Below, piece after piece: positions 11,352-19,616 of a stretch of 64,000 nt of DNA. Source of the DNA: an uncultured Microbacterium sp. Its GTDB lineage: Bacteria; Actinomycetota; Actinomycetes; Actinomycetales; Microbacteriaceae. The stretch is taken from the NCBI RefSeq assembly GCF_947488465.1, contig NZ_CANKZA010000001.1, forward strand, positions 496,001 to 560,000, given 5' to 3'. Positions within the stretch are counted from its first letter, which is position 1, and each line of letters starts with the position of its first letter. A program made the translations under genes and the position numbers. A model generated the notes under the pieces. The model was not told where the DNA came from, searched no databases, and worked only from the letters and a program-made list of their open reading frames with translations.

Positions 11352-11576
11352 ATGACTTTCGCCACGATCGTCGCCCTCGCCTCAGAAGAGGTAGCAGAGC
11401 ACGGCAACGTCCAGGCCGAGACGTTCATCTTCGGCGTGATCGCCTTCGTCGTCTTCCTTGCGCTGGGCGCAGTGACCCTCTCGTATCGCAACGTCGCCAA
11501 CCGTCACGCGCACAAGGCGGATGCCTACGCGAAGGCGCACCCGGTCGATCTCCAGGCGGGACACGGCCACCACTAG
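11352..11576 (+). CDS. Small single-span membrane protein with His-rich tail
   Basis: 74 residues, not assigned to a named family. There is one transmembrane segment (about residues 24-46, [20 protein letters not shown]), a basic stretch after it ([15 protein letters not shown]), and a C-terminal GHGHH. The reading frame has the local codon bias and a GGAG-type ribosome site (ACGGAGTACGA). It lies between proA and nadD. The His-rich end might bind metal, but short His tails also arise by chance. Confidence 0.65.
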   Translation: MTFATIVALASEEVAEHGNVQAETFIFGVIAFVVFLALGAVTLSYRNVANRHAHKADAYAKAHPVDLQAGHGHH

Positions 11577-11584
11577 GCCGTCCG

Positions 11585-12181
11585 ATGTCTTCTGCGCGTG
11601 CCCCGCGGATCGGGGTGATGGGCGGCACGTTCGACCCGATCCATCACGGGCACCTCGTTGCCGCGAGTGAAGTGGCGCAGTCGTTCGGGCTCGATGAGGT
11701 GATCTTCGTCCCCACCGGCTTGCCTTGGCAAAAGGACAAGGTCACCGAGAGCGAACACCGCTATCTGATGACGGTGATCGCCACCGCATCCAACCCGCGC
11801 TTCACGGTCAGCCGCGTCGATATCGATCGCGACGGTCCGACGTACACGATCGACACGCTCCGCGACCTGAAGTCTGCGCGACCGGATGCCGAACTCTTCT
11901 TCATCACGGGTGCAGACGCGATCGCGCAGATCATCGGCTGGCGCGATCACGACGAACTCTGGGACCTCGCCCATTTCGTGGCCGTCTCGCGACCCGGCCA
12001 CGTGCTGAGCACCGAGGGACTCCCGACCGAAGACGTCAGCCAACTCGAGATCCCGGCGCTGTCGATCTCATCCACCGACTGCCGCGCGAGAGTTCGTCGG
12101 GGTCACCCGGTGTGGTACCTCGTTCCCGACGGCGTCGTCCAATACATTGCGAAGCACGACCTTTACCGGAGCGAGGCATGA
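11585..12181 (+). CDS. nadD: Nicotinate-nucleotide adenylyltransferase
   Basis: Joins nicotinate mononucleotide and ATP to form deamido-NAD, a core NAD synthesis step. The 198 residues carry the nucleotidyltransferase motif [12 protein letters not shown] (HxGH type) at the N-terminus and the C-terminal [13 protein letters not shown] (ISSTxxR) motif. It starts 8 bp after the small membrane protein gene. The stop overlaps the next gene's ATG by 4 bp. Confidence 0.96.
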   Translation: MSSARAPRIGVMGGTFDPIHHGHLVAASEVAQSFGLDEVIFVPTGLPWQKDKVTESEHRYLMTVIATASNPRFTVSRVDIDRDGPTYTIDTLRDLKSARPDAELFFITGADAIAQIIGWRDHDELWDLAHFVAVSRPGHVLSTEGLPTEDVSQLEIPALSISSTDCRARVRRGHPVWYLVPDGVVQYIAKHDLYRSEA

Positions 12182-13200
12182 GCACACCCGACCAGCCCGA
12201 TTCCCCACAGCTGACACGCCGTCAGCTCCGTGAGATGCGTAACACCGCATCCACGCCCATCATCACGCCTGAGGACCTCGCCGACGCCGAAGCTGAGGCA
12301 ACCGCGGCGAGCGAGGCCGACGCGGCGCCCGTCGTCGCGCCGCTGCCACGCGCCGCTGAGCCGACGGCTGTCGCGGACGCGCCGCCGCCGGCCACGGAGG
12401 TCGACCTCGACTCGCCCGCTCTGACGCGCCGTCGTGCACGTCAGCAGGAACGCATTCGCACCGCGTCGGTGCCGATCGTCACGGAGTTCGGCCCGGTGGC
12501 CGCGGTTCCGGTTGACGCCACACCCGCACTGGCCGAAGCCGCCGTCGGAGTACCCGAAGGGGAGCCCGCGGCCCAGGGAGACGTACCGAGTGAGGTGGGC
12601 GCGGCCGCAGAAGATGATTCGTCCGAGGACGCTGAGGCCCCCGTCGCGCACGTGGACGAGGCTGCAGTTGAGAACGAAGCCGAGCAGGCGCCGCGTCCGG
12701 TGATCGCACCGACGTTCGGTTCGGGGCTGCTCACCGGGCACGCCGTGGAGGTCGAGCTCCCGGCATCCTTCGACCAGCTGTTGTCACGCGGCTCGGGGGC
12801 GACCGGTTCGGCGGCGGCGACGAACGCCCTCATTCTGTCGCAGACACCCGAGACCGGTTCATTCGCATCGCCGGTGACAGCGACCGGTGAAGTGCTCATC
12901 ACCGGCACCTTCAACCTTCCGGACCACTTCGGGTCGACGGGCACGGTGCCCGGAACGGCCGATGGCAAGGACGTCGACGCGGTGTTGGTCGACGGCGAAC
13001 TGCCCGCCTCATCTTCCCCCACGCCGATCGCGGCGAGTGCCGCGATCAGCACCATCAAGAGCGCCGAAGACATCATCAAGCCGCCCGCACCGGAGAAGGG
13101 GGGCCGACTGATGTTGGCCCTCGTCATCACCGCGGGCGCGCTAGCCCTCGCCTTGACCGGCGTACTGATCGTCGCGCTCGTCACCGGAGCATTTTCATGA
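12178..13200 (+). CDS. Hypothetical tail-anchored protein with duplicated LTRR motif
   Basis: 340 residues, no named family recognised. A long Ala/Glu/Pro-rich and probably disordered region is followed by one transmembrane helix at the extreme C-terminus (about residues 312-336). That orientation leaves the long domain in the cytoplasm. A motif occurs twice: [19 protein letters not shown] near residue 11 and [20 protein letters not shown] near residue 81. Starting at the ATG overlapping nadD keeps the first copy at the N-terminus. The stop overlaps rsfS (ATGA), so it is made with NAD and ribosome factors. Confidence 0.75.
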   Translation: MSTPDQPDSPQLTRRQLREMRNTASTPIITPEDLADAEAEATAASEADAAPVVAPLPRAAEPTAVADAPPPATEVDLDSPALTRRRARQQERIRTASVPIVTEFGPVAAVPVDATPALAEAAVGVPEGEPAAQGDVPSEVGAAAEDDSSEDAEAPVAHVDEAAVENEAEQAPRPVIAPTFGSGLLTGHAVEVELPASFDQLLSRGSGATGSAAATNALILSQTPETGSFASPVTATGEVLITGTFNLPDHFGSTGTVPGTADGKDVDAVLVDGELPASSSPTPIAASAAISTIKSAEDIIKPPAPEKGGRLMLALVITAGALALALTGVLIVALVTGAFS

Positions 13201-13574
13201 CCGCATCTGACCACACTCACGAGATCGTCCAGATCGCCGCGCGCGCGGCGGAGAGCAAAGGCGGGGAGGATCTGGTCGCCTTCGACGTCTCCGAGCCGCT
13301 GCCGCTCGTCGACGCCTTCCTGCTGATCACCGGAAACAGTGAGCGCAACGTCGCCGCGATCGCCGATGCCATCGAAGAGGCCATGCTCGAGGTGGGCGTC
13401 AAGCGCCTGCGCCGCGAGGGTCGCCAGGAGTCCCGCTGGGTTCTGCTCGATTTCGGGGATCTCGTCGCCCACGTGTTCCACGAGCAGGAGCGCATCTTCT
13501 ACGGCCTTGAGCGCCTGTGGAAGGACTGCCCGATCATCCCGATTACGGCGGATGCCGGGGCCCCCGCAAACTGA
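13197..13574 (+). CDS. rsfS: Ribosome silencing factor RsfS
   Basis: Binds L14 on the 50S subunit and blocks subunit joining under nutrient limitation. The 125 residues show the family core: EDLVAFDVSEPLPLVDAFLLITG, SERNVAAIADAIEE, and WVLLDFGDLVAHVFHEQER. It lies after nadD as in many Actinobacteria and starts at an ATG overlapping the upstream stop. tRNA-Ala follows 70 bp later. Confidence 0.96.
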   Translation: MTASDHTHEIVQIAARAAESKGGEDLVAFDVSEPLPLVDAFLLITGNSERNVAAIADAIEEAMLEVGVKRLRREGRQESRWVLLDFGDLVAHVFHEQERIFYGLERLWKDCPIIPITADAGAPAN

Positions 13575-13647
13575 CCCGTGTTCGTCTGCGGCCGCTCGAT
13601 GTAGTAAGCTTGCAGGGTTGCCGCGAGCGGTGACAACCCAACGAAAT

Positions 13648-13723
13648 GGGCCTGTGGCGCAGCTGGTAGCGCACCTGCATGGCATGCAGGGGGTCAGGGG
13701 TTCGAGTCCCCTCAGGTCCACCA
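13648..13723 (+). tRNA. tRNA-Ala (anticodon GGC)
   Basis: The acceptor arm GGGCCTG pairs with CAGGTCC (one G-U). The anticodon stem is CCTGC/GCAGG with loop ATGGCAT, giving anticodon GGC, which reads GCC/GCU. The T arm is AGGGG-TTCGAGT-CCCCT. The discriminator is A and CCA is encoded (13721-13723). A GGGTTG/CAACCC hairpin (13615-13639) lies just upstream. The accessory block begins right after its 3' end. Confidence 0.97.
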
Positions 13724-14339
13724 AAACTCCCGGTAAAGAACTGAATCTTCACTCCCTGATAAGGGAGCTTGAATGTTTGGTAGTCGTTTACTGGACACTT
13801 CGCCGGGTCGCCGCAGTGCGCTCTCGGACCTTCTCGAAGTATCTGGAAGGTACGCGGCAAGGCCCGCGCACCTTGGGACTGCTGCGCGAGTAGGTGACAT
13901 CTGATCTGGCGTTGTGCGCGTCGTGCGGAACCGTGAGCCCGGAGTGGCGATCGAGCAGATCGCGAAGGACTTCGGGGTTCACCCGATGACGCTGCAGAAG
14001 TGGCTGCGTCGTGCCGATATCGACGAGGGTGCCAAGCCGGGCCTGTCGCGGACCGAGGCGGCGGAGATCCGTGAGTTGCGCCGCCGGAACCGGTTGCTGG
14101 AGCAGGAGAACGAGGGTTATCCCGATCGCCACCGCTGCTGCGGCTGAAGTACAGGCTCTAAGCAGACCACGACGCATTCTTGCCTCCGTTGGTTCGTGGG
14201 GTTGTCCCCGTCCTTCACCGAAGGCTAATCCGCCCCACGAGAAAGCGCTGTCCCCCAAATGGGGGGCTGGTCCCCCTGCCAGTCATCCTGCCCCGATGAC
14301 GTCGAGATCTCGCTATGGCAGGAAGATTGGGGGTCCAGA
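13724..14339. other. Intergenic scar after tRNA-Ala with mobile-element debris
   Basis: No intact gene is seen here. It contains a broken IS3 orfA internal piece (listed separately) and a GC-rich hairpin, CCCCC-AAAT-GGGGG (14252-14265), beside runs of C and G. The short reading frames present have no recognisable product. The position directly behind a tRNA gene suggests an old integration site, but I could not find a second copy of the tRNA 3' end in the window. Confidence 0.6.
13905..14115 (+). pseudogene. IS3-family transposase OrfA, internal fragment
   Basis: The frame reads VVRNREPGVAIEQIAKDFG, HPMTLQKWLRRADIDEGAK, then ELRRRNRLLEQENE. This is the helix-turn-helix and leucine-zipper region of IS3-type OrfA proteins. 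The first dozen or so N-terminal residues are missing: an in-frame stop lies just upstream. The normal continuation after EQENE is lost, replaced by GYPDRHRCCG and a stop. No OrfB (DDE catalytic) part and no terminal inverted repeats were seen, so it cannot move itself. Confidence 0.8.
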
Positions 14340-14780
14340 TCAACCCGTAATGTGGGTCCGATTCGGCTTGACAAGGCCACCCAGCCGCAGCGCCTGAGCC
14401 GGTTCCGTGTAGATCGTCTCCACCAGTCCCTGGTCATCGAGCCGGTCCTGGAGCAGCCCGGCACGCTGCCAGAACACCTGGTCCACCAGGTAGTCGGTGT
14501 CCAGGTAGACCGTGGTGACGGTGATGTGGCCCTCCGGTTCGCTGCCACACAAGACATTCGCGCTCAGGACCACCACATCGCCCGCGCCGACGGGCTTCTG
14601 CCCGAACTCACTGAACAGGATCGCCGAACCCGATCGGACCACGATCACCTTCACGCAGTCATAGGCCACCGGGCCCACCGGGGAATGCACGGTCCGGGTC
14701 CGAGCAAGGATCGGAGAAGACCGGCGACGACTGGCACCCGCAGGGGGTGCGGCGTTGCTCTCGGCCGCGGGCGATCCCAT
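14340..14780 (-). pseudogene. AraC-type regulator, truncated N-terminal sensor domain
   Basis: 146 residues resembling the N-terminal cupin-like part of AraC family regulators: VGAGDVVVLSANVLCGSEPE, then ITVTTVYLDTDYLVDQVFWQ. The two helix-turn-helix motifs of the DNA-binding domain are missing. The frame ends soon after EPAQALRLGGLVKPNRTHIT. It has a reasonable GGAGGG ribosome site before its ATG. As it stands it could only be a sensor fragment. It is the last reading frame of the minus-strand gene string in the accessory block. Confidence 0.55.
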
Positions 14781-14932
14781 CAGCCGCCCTCCCCACCAGT
14801 GCGGCTGACATCATCACGTGCCAGGGACGAGGTTCGCGACCTCGTCAGCGACGACGCAGATCGGGCCATGATGGACGCGTTGCGTAAGGGCATCCGCAGT
14901 ACGCAACTCGCCCCCACGCCCGGCATGGCTGA

Positions 14933-15841
14933 TCAGCCTTCGGGAACCACGACGACCTTGCCGCCGGCGTGCCCGGTCTCCACGGCTGCGATCGCCTGAC
15001 CTGCGTCATTGAGGTCGTACTGGGTGTCCGCATGGGGGTCGACCAGCCCGTACTGGATCACCCCGGTGATCTTCCCCATGGCCTCAGTCGTACGTGCCAA
15101 GCCCCGGCCGCCCAGTTCGACCGCGGCGTCCGGATCGGCCGCGGAGATAATCCGCCCCGGATCGGCCACCAGATCCGCGACGGCACGCAGCGCGTCACCG
15201 CCGACGAGATCGACGATCAGGTCGACGCTGGAAGCGACTTCTCGCACGCGATCGGCCACGCCCGAACCGGATCCGATGAAGGCCGCACCGGTGGACTCGA
15301 CCAGTTCCCGCTTGGCCACGTCGGCCACGCCGAGGACCGTGAACTCGTGTACCCGGCCGATCTGCGCGGCCATCAGCCCCACCCCGCCGCCAGCGCCCAA
15401 CAAGAGCAGGGTCTGGCCTGGTTCCAGTTCGATTTGGTGGGTGGCGTCATAGGCGGTGGCTGCGGCCACCGGAATGGTGGCGGCGTCGATGAAGGAGATC
15501 TCCTCGGGCTTGGCCACAGTGGTGGAGGCGCTCAAGAGCGTGTGCTCGGCCAGTCCGCCCTGCCCGGGCGCCACCAGGCCGAGCACCTCATCGCCCACCG
15601 CGAAGCCTTCGGTCCCGCCGCCCACAGCGATGACCACGCCGGCGGCTTCACGGCCCATCGGCGCCGGCAACGACCAGGCACGACCCAGCCGGCCCTCGCG
15701 CATCTTCCAGTCGGCCGGATTCACACCGGCGGCCCGGACCTCGATGGCCAGTTCCCCGGGTCCAGGCTCCGGAATAGGCCGGTCGATCAGCTGCTGGGTT
15801 TCGGGTCCGCCGTAGTCGGTGAAGACGTAGACCTTGGACAT
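14933..15841 (-). CDS. NADP-dependent medium-chain oxidoreductase (quinone reductase-like)
   Basis: 302 residues of the zinc-independent MDR/quinone oxidoreductase group. A GroES-like N-terminus (VRAAGVNPADWKMREG) precedes a Rossmann domain with LLGAGGGVGLMAAQIG (about residue 145). The zinc-binding cysteines of alcohol dehydrogenases are absent. It probably reduces quinones or enones with NADPH. AAGGAG stands before the ATG. It follows the cupin gene on the same strand, 64 bp apart, in the HMA-ATPase-cupin string, which hints at a stress-detoxification role. The substrate is unknown. Confidence 0.85.
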   Translation of the reverse strand: MSKVYVFTDYGGPETQQLIDRPIPEPGPGELAIEVRAAGVNPADWKMREGRLGRAWSLPAPMGREAAGVVIAVGGGTEGFAVGDEVLGLVAPGQGGLAEHTLLSASTTVAKPEEISFIDAATIPVAAATAYDATHQIELEPGQTLLLLGAGGGVGLMAAQIGRVHEFTVLGVADVAKRELVESTGAAFIGSGSGVADRVREVASSVDLIVDLVGGDALRAVADLVADPGRIISAADPDAAVELGGRGLARTTEAMGKITGVIQYGLVDPHADTQYDLNDAGQAIAAVETGHAGGKVVVVPEG

Positions 15842-15905
15842 GAATGCGATCTCCTTCTGATCTGAGCGGTGTGTCTTAGTGCCCTAGATAACGTGACGAT
15901 GGGGG

Positions 15906-16331
15906 TCAGAGCCGAGGGGGTTCGTCCTCACCGGCGGCTTCGGCGGCGTCGGCTTCCTCCCGGGTCGCGAAGGCGGCGCCGGCAGCATGCTCCGGTGGGC
16001 TGTACATGGTGTAGAGCACCAGCGGCTCGTCGCCGGTGTTGCGGAAGTTGTGCCGGGCTCCGGCCGGTACCGCGCATTGGTCACCGGCATCGATGGGGTG
16101 GGTGTGGCCGTTGAGATCGGCTTCGCCGGTGCCGGAGACGAAGGTCAGGATCTGGTCGGTGTGCTCGTGGACCTCGTCGCCGATCTGGCCGCCGGGCGGG
16201 ATGGTCATCACCACGATCTGGGCGTGTTCACCGGTCCACAGCACCTTCCGGAAGTCGGGGTTGTCCCGGGCCACGTCCGCGATGGTGAAATGCTCGACGT
16301 TGTCTCCCAGGGTGAAGTTCTTTCCGTTCAT
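15906..16331 (-). CDS. Small cupin-domain protein
   Basis: A 141-residue single cupin barrel. Likely metal ligands lie in GDEVHEHTDQILTFVSGTG (two His and a Glu-type motif 1) and in VPAGARHNF (motif 2 His). A 20-residue acidic Ala/Glu tail ends in DEPPRL. It is encoded between the metal ATPase and the oxidoreductase with a GGAGGAGAG ribosome site. Such cupins often bind Fe, Mn or Zn, but no reaction can be assigned. Confidence 0.85.
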   Translation of the reverse strand: MNGKNFTLGDNVEHFTIADVARDNPDFRKVLWTGEHAQIVVMTIPPGGQIGDEVHEHTDQILTFVSGTGEADLNGHTHPIDAGDQCAVPAGARHNFRNTGDEPLVLYTMYSPPEHAAGAAFATREEADAAEAAGEDEPPRL

Positions 16332-16448
16332 GATTGCTCTCCTCCAGTTGCGTTTTTCGTTTTCGGTGTTCGGGTCGTTGTTGTGAATTTGTCGGTGTGT
16401 CCCGCGCCGGGAGCGGTAGCGGCTGGGTACGCTTACGCGGGTTCGATG

Positions 16449-18449
16449 TCAGGCGTTGACCTGTTGCGCCGCTGTTCCGGTGGTCCTCTCGCTCTTCGGC
16501 ATCGTGGTGGAGCCGCGGGCGTTGCGCAGTAGTCGCATCGCGTTGGCGATGACCACTAGTACGGAGGCTTCGTGGACGAGCATGCCGATCGACATGGTCA
16601 CTCCGCCGGCGAAGACGCCGGCCAGCAGCAGCACCACGGTGATCAGGGCGATCGCGATGTTCTGCCGCATGACGGACACGGTCCGCTTGGCCAATCCGAT
16701 AGCTTCCGGCAGCTTGAGCAGGTTGTCGCCCATCAGGGCGATGTCCGCGGTCTCCACGGCTACGGCCGAGCCGGCCGCCCCCATCGCCACGCCGATGTTC
16801 GCGGTGGCCAGGGCCGGGGCGTCGTTGACGCCGTCGCCGACCATGGCGATAGTGTGGCCCTCTTGCTGCAGCTGCGCGACCACGTCCAGCTTGTCCTCGG
16901 GAAGCAGGGAGGCGTGGATCTCGTCGATCCCGGTCGCCTTCCCGATGGCCTCGGCCACCAGCCGGGTGTCACCGGTGAGCATGACCACCTTCTCCACGCC
17001 GGCCCGGTGCAGGCGGGCGACCATCTCGGCTGCATTCTGGCGGACCTGATCGGCGACGGCGACGACGCCGATCACCTTGTCATCGACCGCCACGATCATC
17101 GGCGTCTTGCCCTCGGCGGCCAGCGATTCCGCCGCCTGGGCGGCGCTGCCGTCATCGACAACGCCGTACTGGAGTAGTAGCGGCGGGTTACCGATCAGCA
17201 CCCGCCGACCGTCGACATCGGACACGATGCCCTTGCCGGGGACCGGGGTGACCGTGCCGGGGATGCCGTGCGGGCCTACTCCCTCGGCCTGGGCGGTGTC
17301 CAGGATGGGACGGGCCAGCGGGTGTTCGGAGCCGGCCTCAGCGGCGGCAGCCCAGCGCAGCACCTCGCTGCGCTCCAACGCCGAGTCCAGGACGACGACG
17401 TCGGTCAGCTGCGGGCGTCCCTCGGTCAGGGTGCCGGTCTTGTCCACGGCGACCGCGGAGATCTTCGCCGAGGTCTCCAGGAATTCGCCGCCCTTGATCA
17501 GGATGCCGTTGCGGGCGGCGCGGCCGATGCCGGCCACGATCGCGACCGGGATGGAGATCACCAGGGCGCCGGGACAGCCGATGACCAGCAGAGTCAGGGC
17601 CAGCACCACGTCGCCGGAGATCAGTCCGGCCGCCAGGGCCAGCACCATCACCGCGGGGGTGTACCAGCCGGAGAAGCGGTCGATGAACGCCTGGGTGCGG
17701 GCCTTGGCGTCCTGGGCCTCCTCGACCCGGTGAATGATCCGGGCTAGGGTGGTATCGGCACCGATGCCGGTGGCCAGCACCTGCAGGAAACCGCCGCGGG
17801 AGACGGTGCCGGCGAAGACCTGTCCGCCCTTGGATTTTTCCACCGGGATCGATTCGCCGGTGATCGAGGCCTCATCGATGGCGCCGGTGCCCGAGACGAC
17901 TTGACCGTCGACGGGGACCTTCGCGCCGTTCTTGACCAGCACGATCTCGCCCATTCTCACCTGCGCGGCAGGGACCTCCTGTTGCTGACCGTCGCGCACG
18001 ACGGTCGCGGAATCCGGGGCGACAGCGACCAGTTCGGCCAGTGCCGAGCGCGTCTTGTTCAAGGTGGCAGCTTCCAGGGCGTGGCCGATGGCGAACAGGA
18101 ACGTCACCGCCGCGGCCTCCCAGAAGTTGCCGATGATGACAGCGCCGATGGCCGCGACCGACACCAGCAGGTCGATGCCGATGACCTTGGCGATCAGCGC
18201 GCGAACCGCCTTGAGTACGATCCCGTAGCCGGCGACGGCGGCCGCGGCGATCATGAAGACATCCCCGAGGGTGAAGGCCGCGCTGGCATGCGCGGCGTGG
18301 GTGCCGGCGTCCAGCCACCACTGCGGGCTGACGGCGAGGTTGGCGACACCTCCGCCCAGCCACTGGAGGGCGAACGAGATGATGATGAGCACGCCGGACA
18401 CGACGGGAACGGACCAGTTCCCATAGACCCATTTCTGGAGCCTGTTCAC
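16449..18449 (-). CDS. Heavy-metal P1B-type ATPase with CPG motif
   Basis: Likely exports a transition metal ion at the expense of ATP. The 666 residues have about eight transmembrane helices, TGES in the actuator domain, the phosphorylated aspartate D336 in DKTGTLTEG, SEHPLA in the nucleotide domain, and GDGVNDAPAL near the end. The membrane metal site reads CPG (cysteine at residue 292, GCPGALVIS) rather than CPC. There is no N-terminal HMA domain; an HMA protein is encoded separately just upstream. The metal cannot be decided from sequence; Cu, Zn or Cd are the options. Confidence 0.9.
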   Translation of the reverse strand: MNRLQKWVYGNWSVPVVSGVLIIISFALQWLGGGVANLAVSPQWWLDAGTHAAHASAAFTLGDVFMIAAAAVAGYGIVLKAVRALIAKVIGIDLLVSVAAIGAVIIGNFWEAAAVTFLFAIGHALEAATLNKTRSALAELVAVAPDSATVVRDGQQQEVPAAQVRMGEIVLVKNGAKVPVDGQVVSGTGAIDEASITGESIPVEKSKGGQVFAGTVSRGGFLQVLATGIGADTTLARIIHRVEEAQDAKARTQAFIDRFSGWYTPAVMVLALAAGLISGDVVLALTLLVIGCPGALVISIPVAIVAGIGRAARNGILIKGGEFLETSAKISAVAVDKTGTLTEGRPQLTDVVVLDSALERSEVLRWAAAAEAGSEHPLARPILDTAQAEGVGPHGIPGTVTPVPGKGIVSDVDGRRVLIGNPPLLLQYGVVDDGSAAQAAESLAAEGKTPMIVAVDDKVIGVVAVADQVRQNAAEMVARLHRAGVEKVVMLTGDTRLVAEAIGKATGIDEIHASLLPEDKLDVVAQLQQEGHTIAMVGDGVNDAPALATANIGVAMGAAGSAVAVETADIALMGDNLLKLPEAIGLAKRTVSVMRQNIAIALITVVLLLAGVFAGGVTMSIGMLVHEASVLVVIANAMRLLRNARGSTTMPKSERTTGTAAQQVNA

Positions 18450-18511
18450 TTTCGGGTACGACCTTTCTGCGTCTTGAGCCGGCGTACCGGCAGGATGAAG
18501 GGGGAAATGTG

Positions 18512-18533
18512 AGCGGGCCCTGTGGGGCCCGCT
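18512..18533 (-). promoter_or_regulatory. Intercistronic hairpin between HMA gene and ATPase gene
   Basis: A perfect 9-bp stem, AGCGGGCCC/GGGCCCGCT, with a 4-nt loop lies a few bases after the HMA stop on the transcribed strand. There is no clear U run. It could act as a partial terminator or as a 3' stabiliser that lets the small chaperone be made in excess over the ATPase. Confidence 0.55.
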
Positions 18534-18537
18534 GGCG

Positions 18538-18771
18538 TTAGAAGGCCGTGGGCGTGGCCTTGTAGCCGGCCTTCACGACGGCGGCAACAAGGTCATCCAC
18601 CGAAACGCGCTCGGCGTCGTGGTCGATCTCGACGCGGGCGGAGGCGAAGTGGACCTTCACGTTCTCGACACCCTTGAGGCGGCCGACCTGCTTCTCGATC
18701 TTGGCCACGCAGGAGGGGCAGGAAAAACCTTCCGCGCGGAGGATGGTGTGGGTTGTGGTCGCGGTGGTCAT
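18538..18771 (-). CDS. HMA-domain metallochaperone (CopZ-like)
   Basis: 77 residues forming one heavy-metal-associated domain: GFSCPSCVAKIEKQVGRLKG with metal-binding C18 and C21, then a conserved VEIDHD strand and VKAGYKA end. It probably hands a soft metal (Cu, or Zn/Cd) to the downstream ATPase, which lacks its own HMA domain. The ribosome site is GGAAGGA. The gene leads the operon and faces the Crp/Fnr gene, with a candidate FNR-like site in between. Confidence 0.92.
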   Translation of the reverse strand: MTTATTTHTILRAEGFSCPSCVAKIEKQVGRLKGVENVKVHFASARVEIDHDAERVSVDDLVAAVVKAGYKATPTAF

Positions 18772-18805
18772 TGTGGAATCCTTCCGTCTTGGTGTTTCTT
18801 ACTGA

Positions 18806-18861
18806 CACCTTCACCGTAGGTTCGCTGTGCCGCGAACTCCTTGACGTAGATCAAGTTCGCG
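18806..18861 (-). promoter_or_regulatory. Candidate class II FNR-type promoter of the HMA-ATPase operon
   Basis: TTGACGTAGATCAA (18841-18854) matches the TTGAN-N4-ATCAA layout bound by Crp/Fnr proteins. On the minus strand a TACGGT hexamer (complement of 18813-18818) would set the start at 18806 and place the site centre at -41.5, the classic activator position. The core lies inside wider arms CGCGAACT (18831-18838) and AGTTCGCG (18854-18861). Confidence 0.6.
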
Positions 18862-18920
18862 GGGCTCCTCCCCGAGCGCCGCTGGCCCGTCCGTTACGGT
18901 CGCGTCGGGTCGGCGTGGGA

Positions 18921-18932
18921 TAAAGTGGTGTC
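18921..18932 (+). promoter_or_regulatory. Leaderless-type -10 of the Crp/Fnr gene
   Basis: TAAAGT (18921-18926) followed by 6 nt and then the ATG at 18933. No Shine-Dalgarno is visible. Confidence 0.55.
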
Positions 18933-19616
18933 ATGCCCGAGGATGACTTGTGCGTCACCCGCGTCCCGATCTTCCAAGGCCTCACCCGTCAGGAACAGTT
19001 GCGTGTTGCGGACTTCGCCCGCCCGGTACTCGCCGAAAAGGGGGAGATCGTCTATGCGCCCGGACAGCCGGTCTCGCGCCTGCTGGTGATGCACAGTGGA
19101 CAGCTCAAGGTCAGCCACGCGGCCGCCAATGGTCAGGAGCAGATCCTGCGAACGGTGACCGACGGTGACGTCGTGGGTGAACGTGCCTTCCTGACGGGCC
19201 ACCGTCCGAACGATCTCGCCGTCGCGCTGGAAGAGAGCAGGATGTGCGTGTTCGACCATGCCGACCTTGCAGTCCTACTTCGTGACTACCCCGACATCAG
19301 TCAGCGGATGCTGCGGACGCTCTCCGACCGCCTCTCTTCCGTCGAGCGACTGCTGGCCGCCATCACCTCCAGCGATGTCAATGCCCGTGTCGCGGCCTAC
19401 CTCCTGGACCTACCTGGCACCATGCGGGACGGAGCGGCCACGGTGAGACTTCCGATGGCGAAACAGGAAATCGCGGCGTACCTCGGCACGACGCCGGAGA
19501 CCCTGAGTCGACGCCTTGCCGCGCTCTCTGCCGCCGGCCTTATCGAATTGCACGGGCGCCGGGAGGTCACGATTCTCGATATCGATGCGCTTGAACACGT
19601 AGCCACACCTCGATAG
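18933..19616 (+). CDS. Crp/Fnr family transcriptional regulator
   Basis: 227 residues: an N-terminal cyclic-nucleotide-binding-like barrel (about 10-125), a dimer helix, and a C-terminal winged helix (MAKQEIAAYLGTTPETLSRR). The recognition helix ETLSRR carries the E..SR pattern that reads TTGA half-sites in FNR. The N-terminal four-cysteine Fe-S signature of FNR is missing; only C7 and a later Cys are present. So oxygen sensing by a 4Fe-4S cluster is unlikely. It faces the HMA-ATPase operon and probably controls it. Confidence 0.9.
   Translation: MPEDDLCVTRVPIFQGLTRQEQLRVADFARPVLAEKGEIVYAPGQPVSRLLVMHSGQLKVSHAAANGQEQILRTVTDGDVVGERAFLTGHRPNDLAVALEESRMCVFDHADLAVLLRDYPDISQRMLRTLSDRLSSVERLLAAITSSDVNARVAAYLLDLPGTMRDGAATVRLPMAKQEIAAYLGTTPETLSRRLAALSAAGLIELHGRREVTILDIDALEHVATPR

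Noticed and set aside
13713..13723. tRNA-Ala 3' end as an attachment site with a second copy at the right end of the block
   Set aside because: No repeat of the tRNA 3' end was found by eye near 26650-26800 or elsewhere in the window, so only the left edge is suggested.
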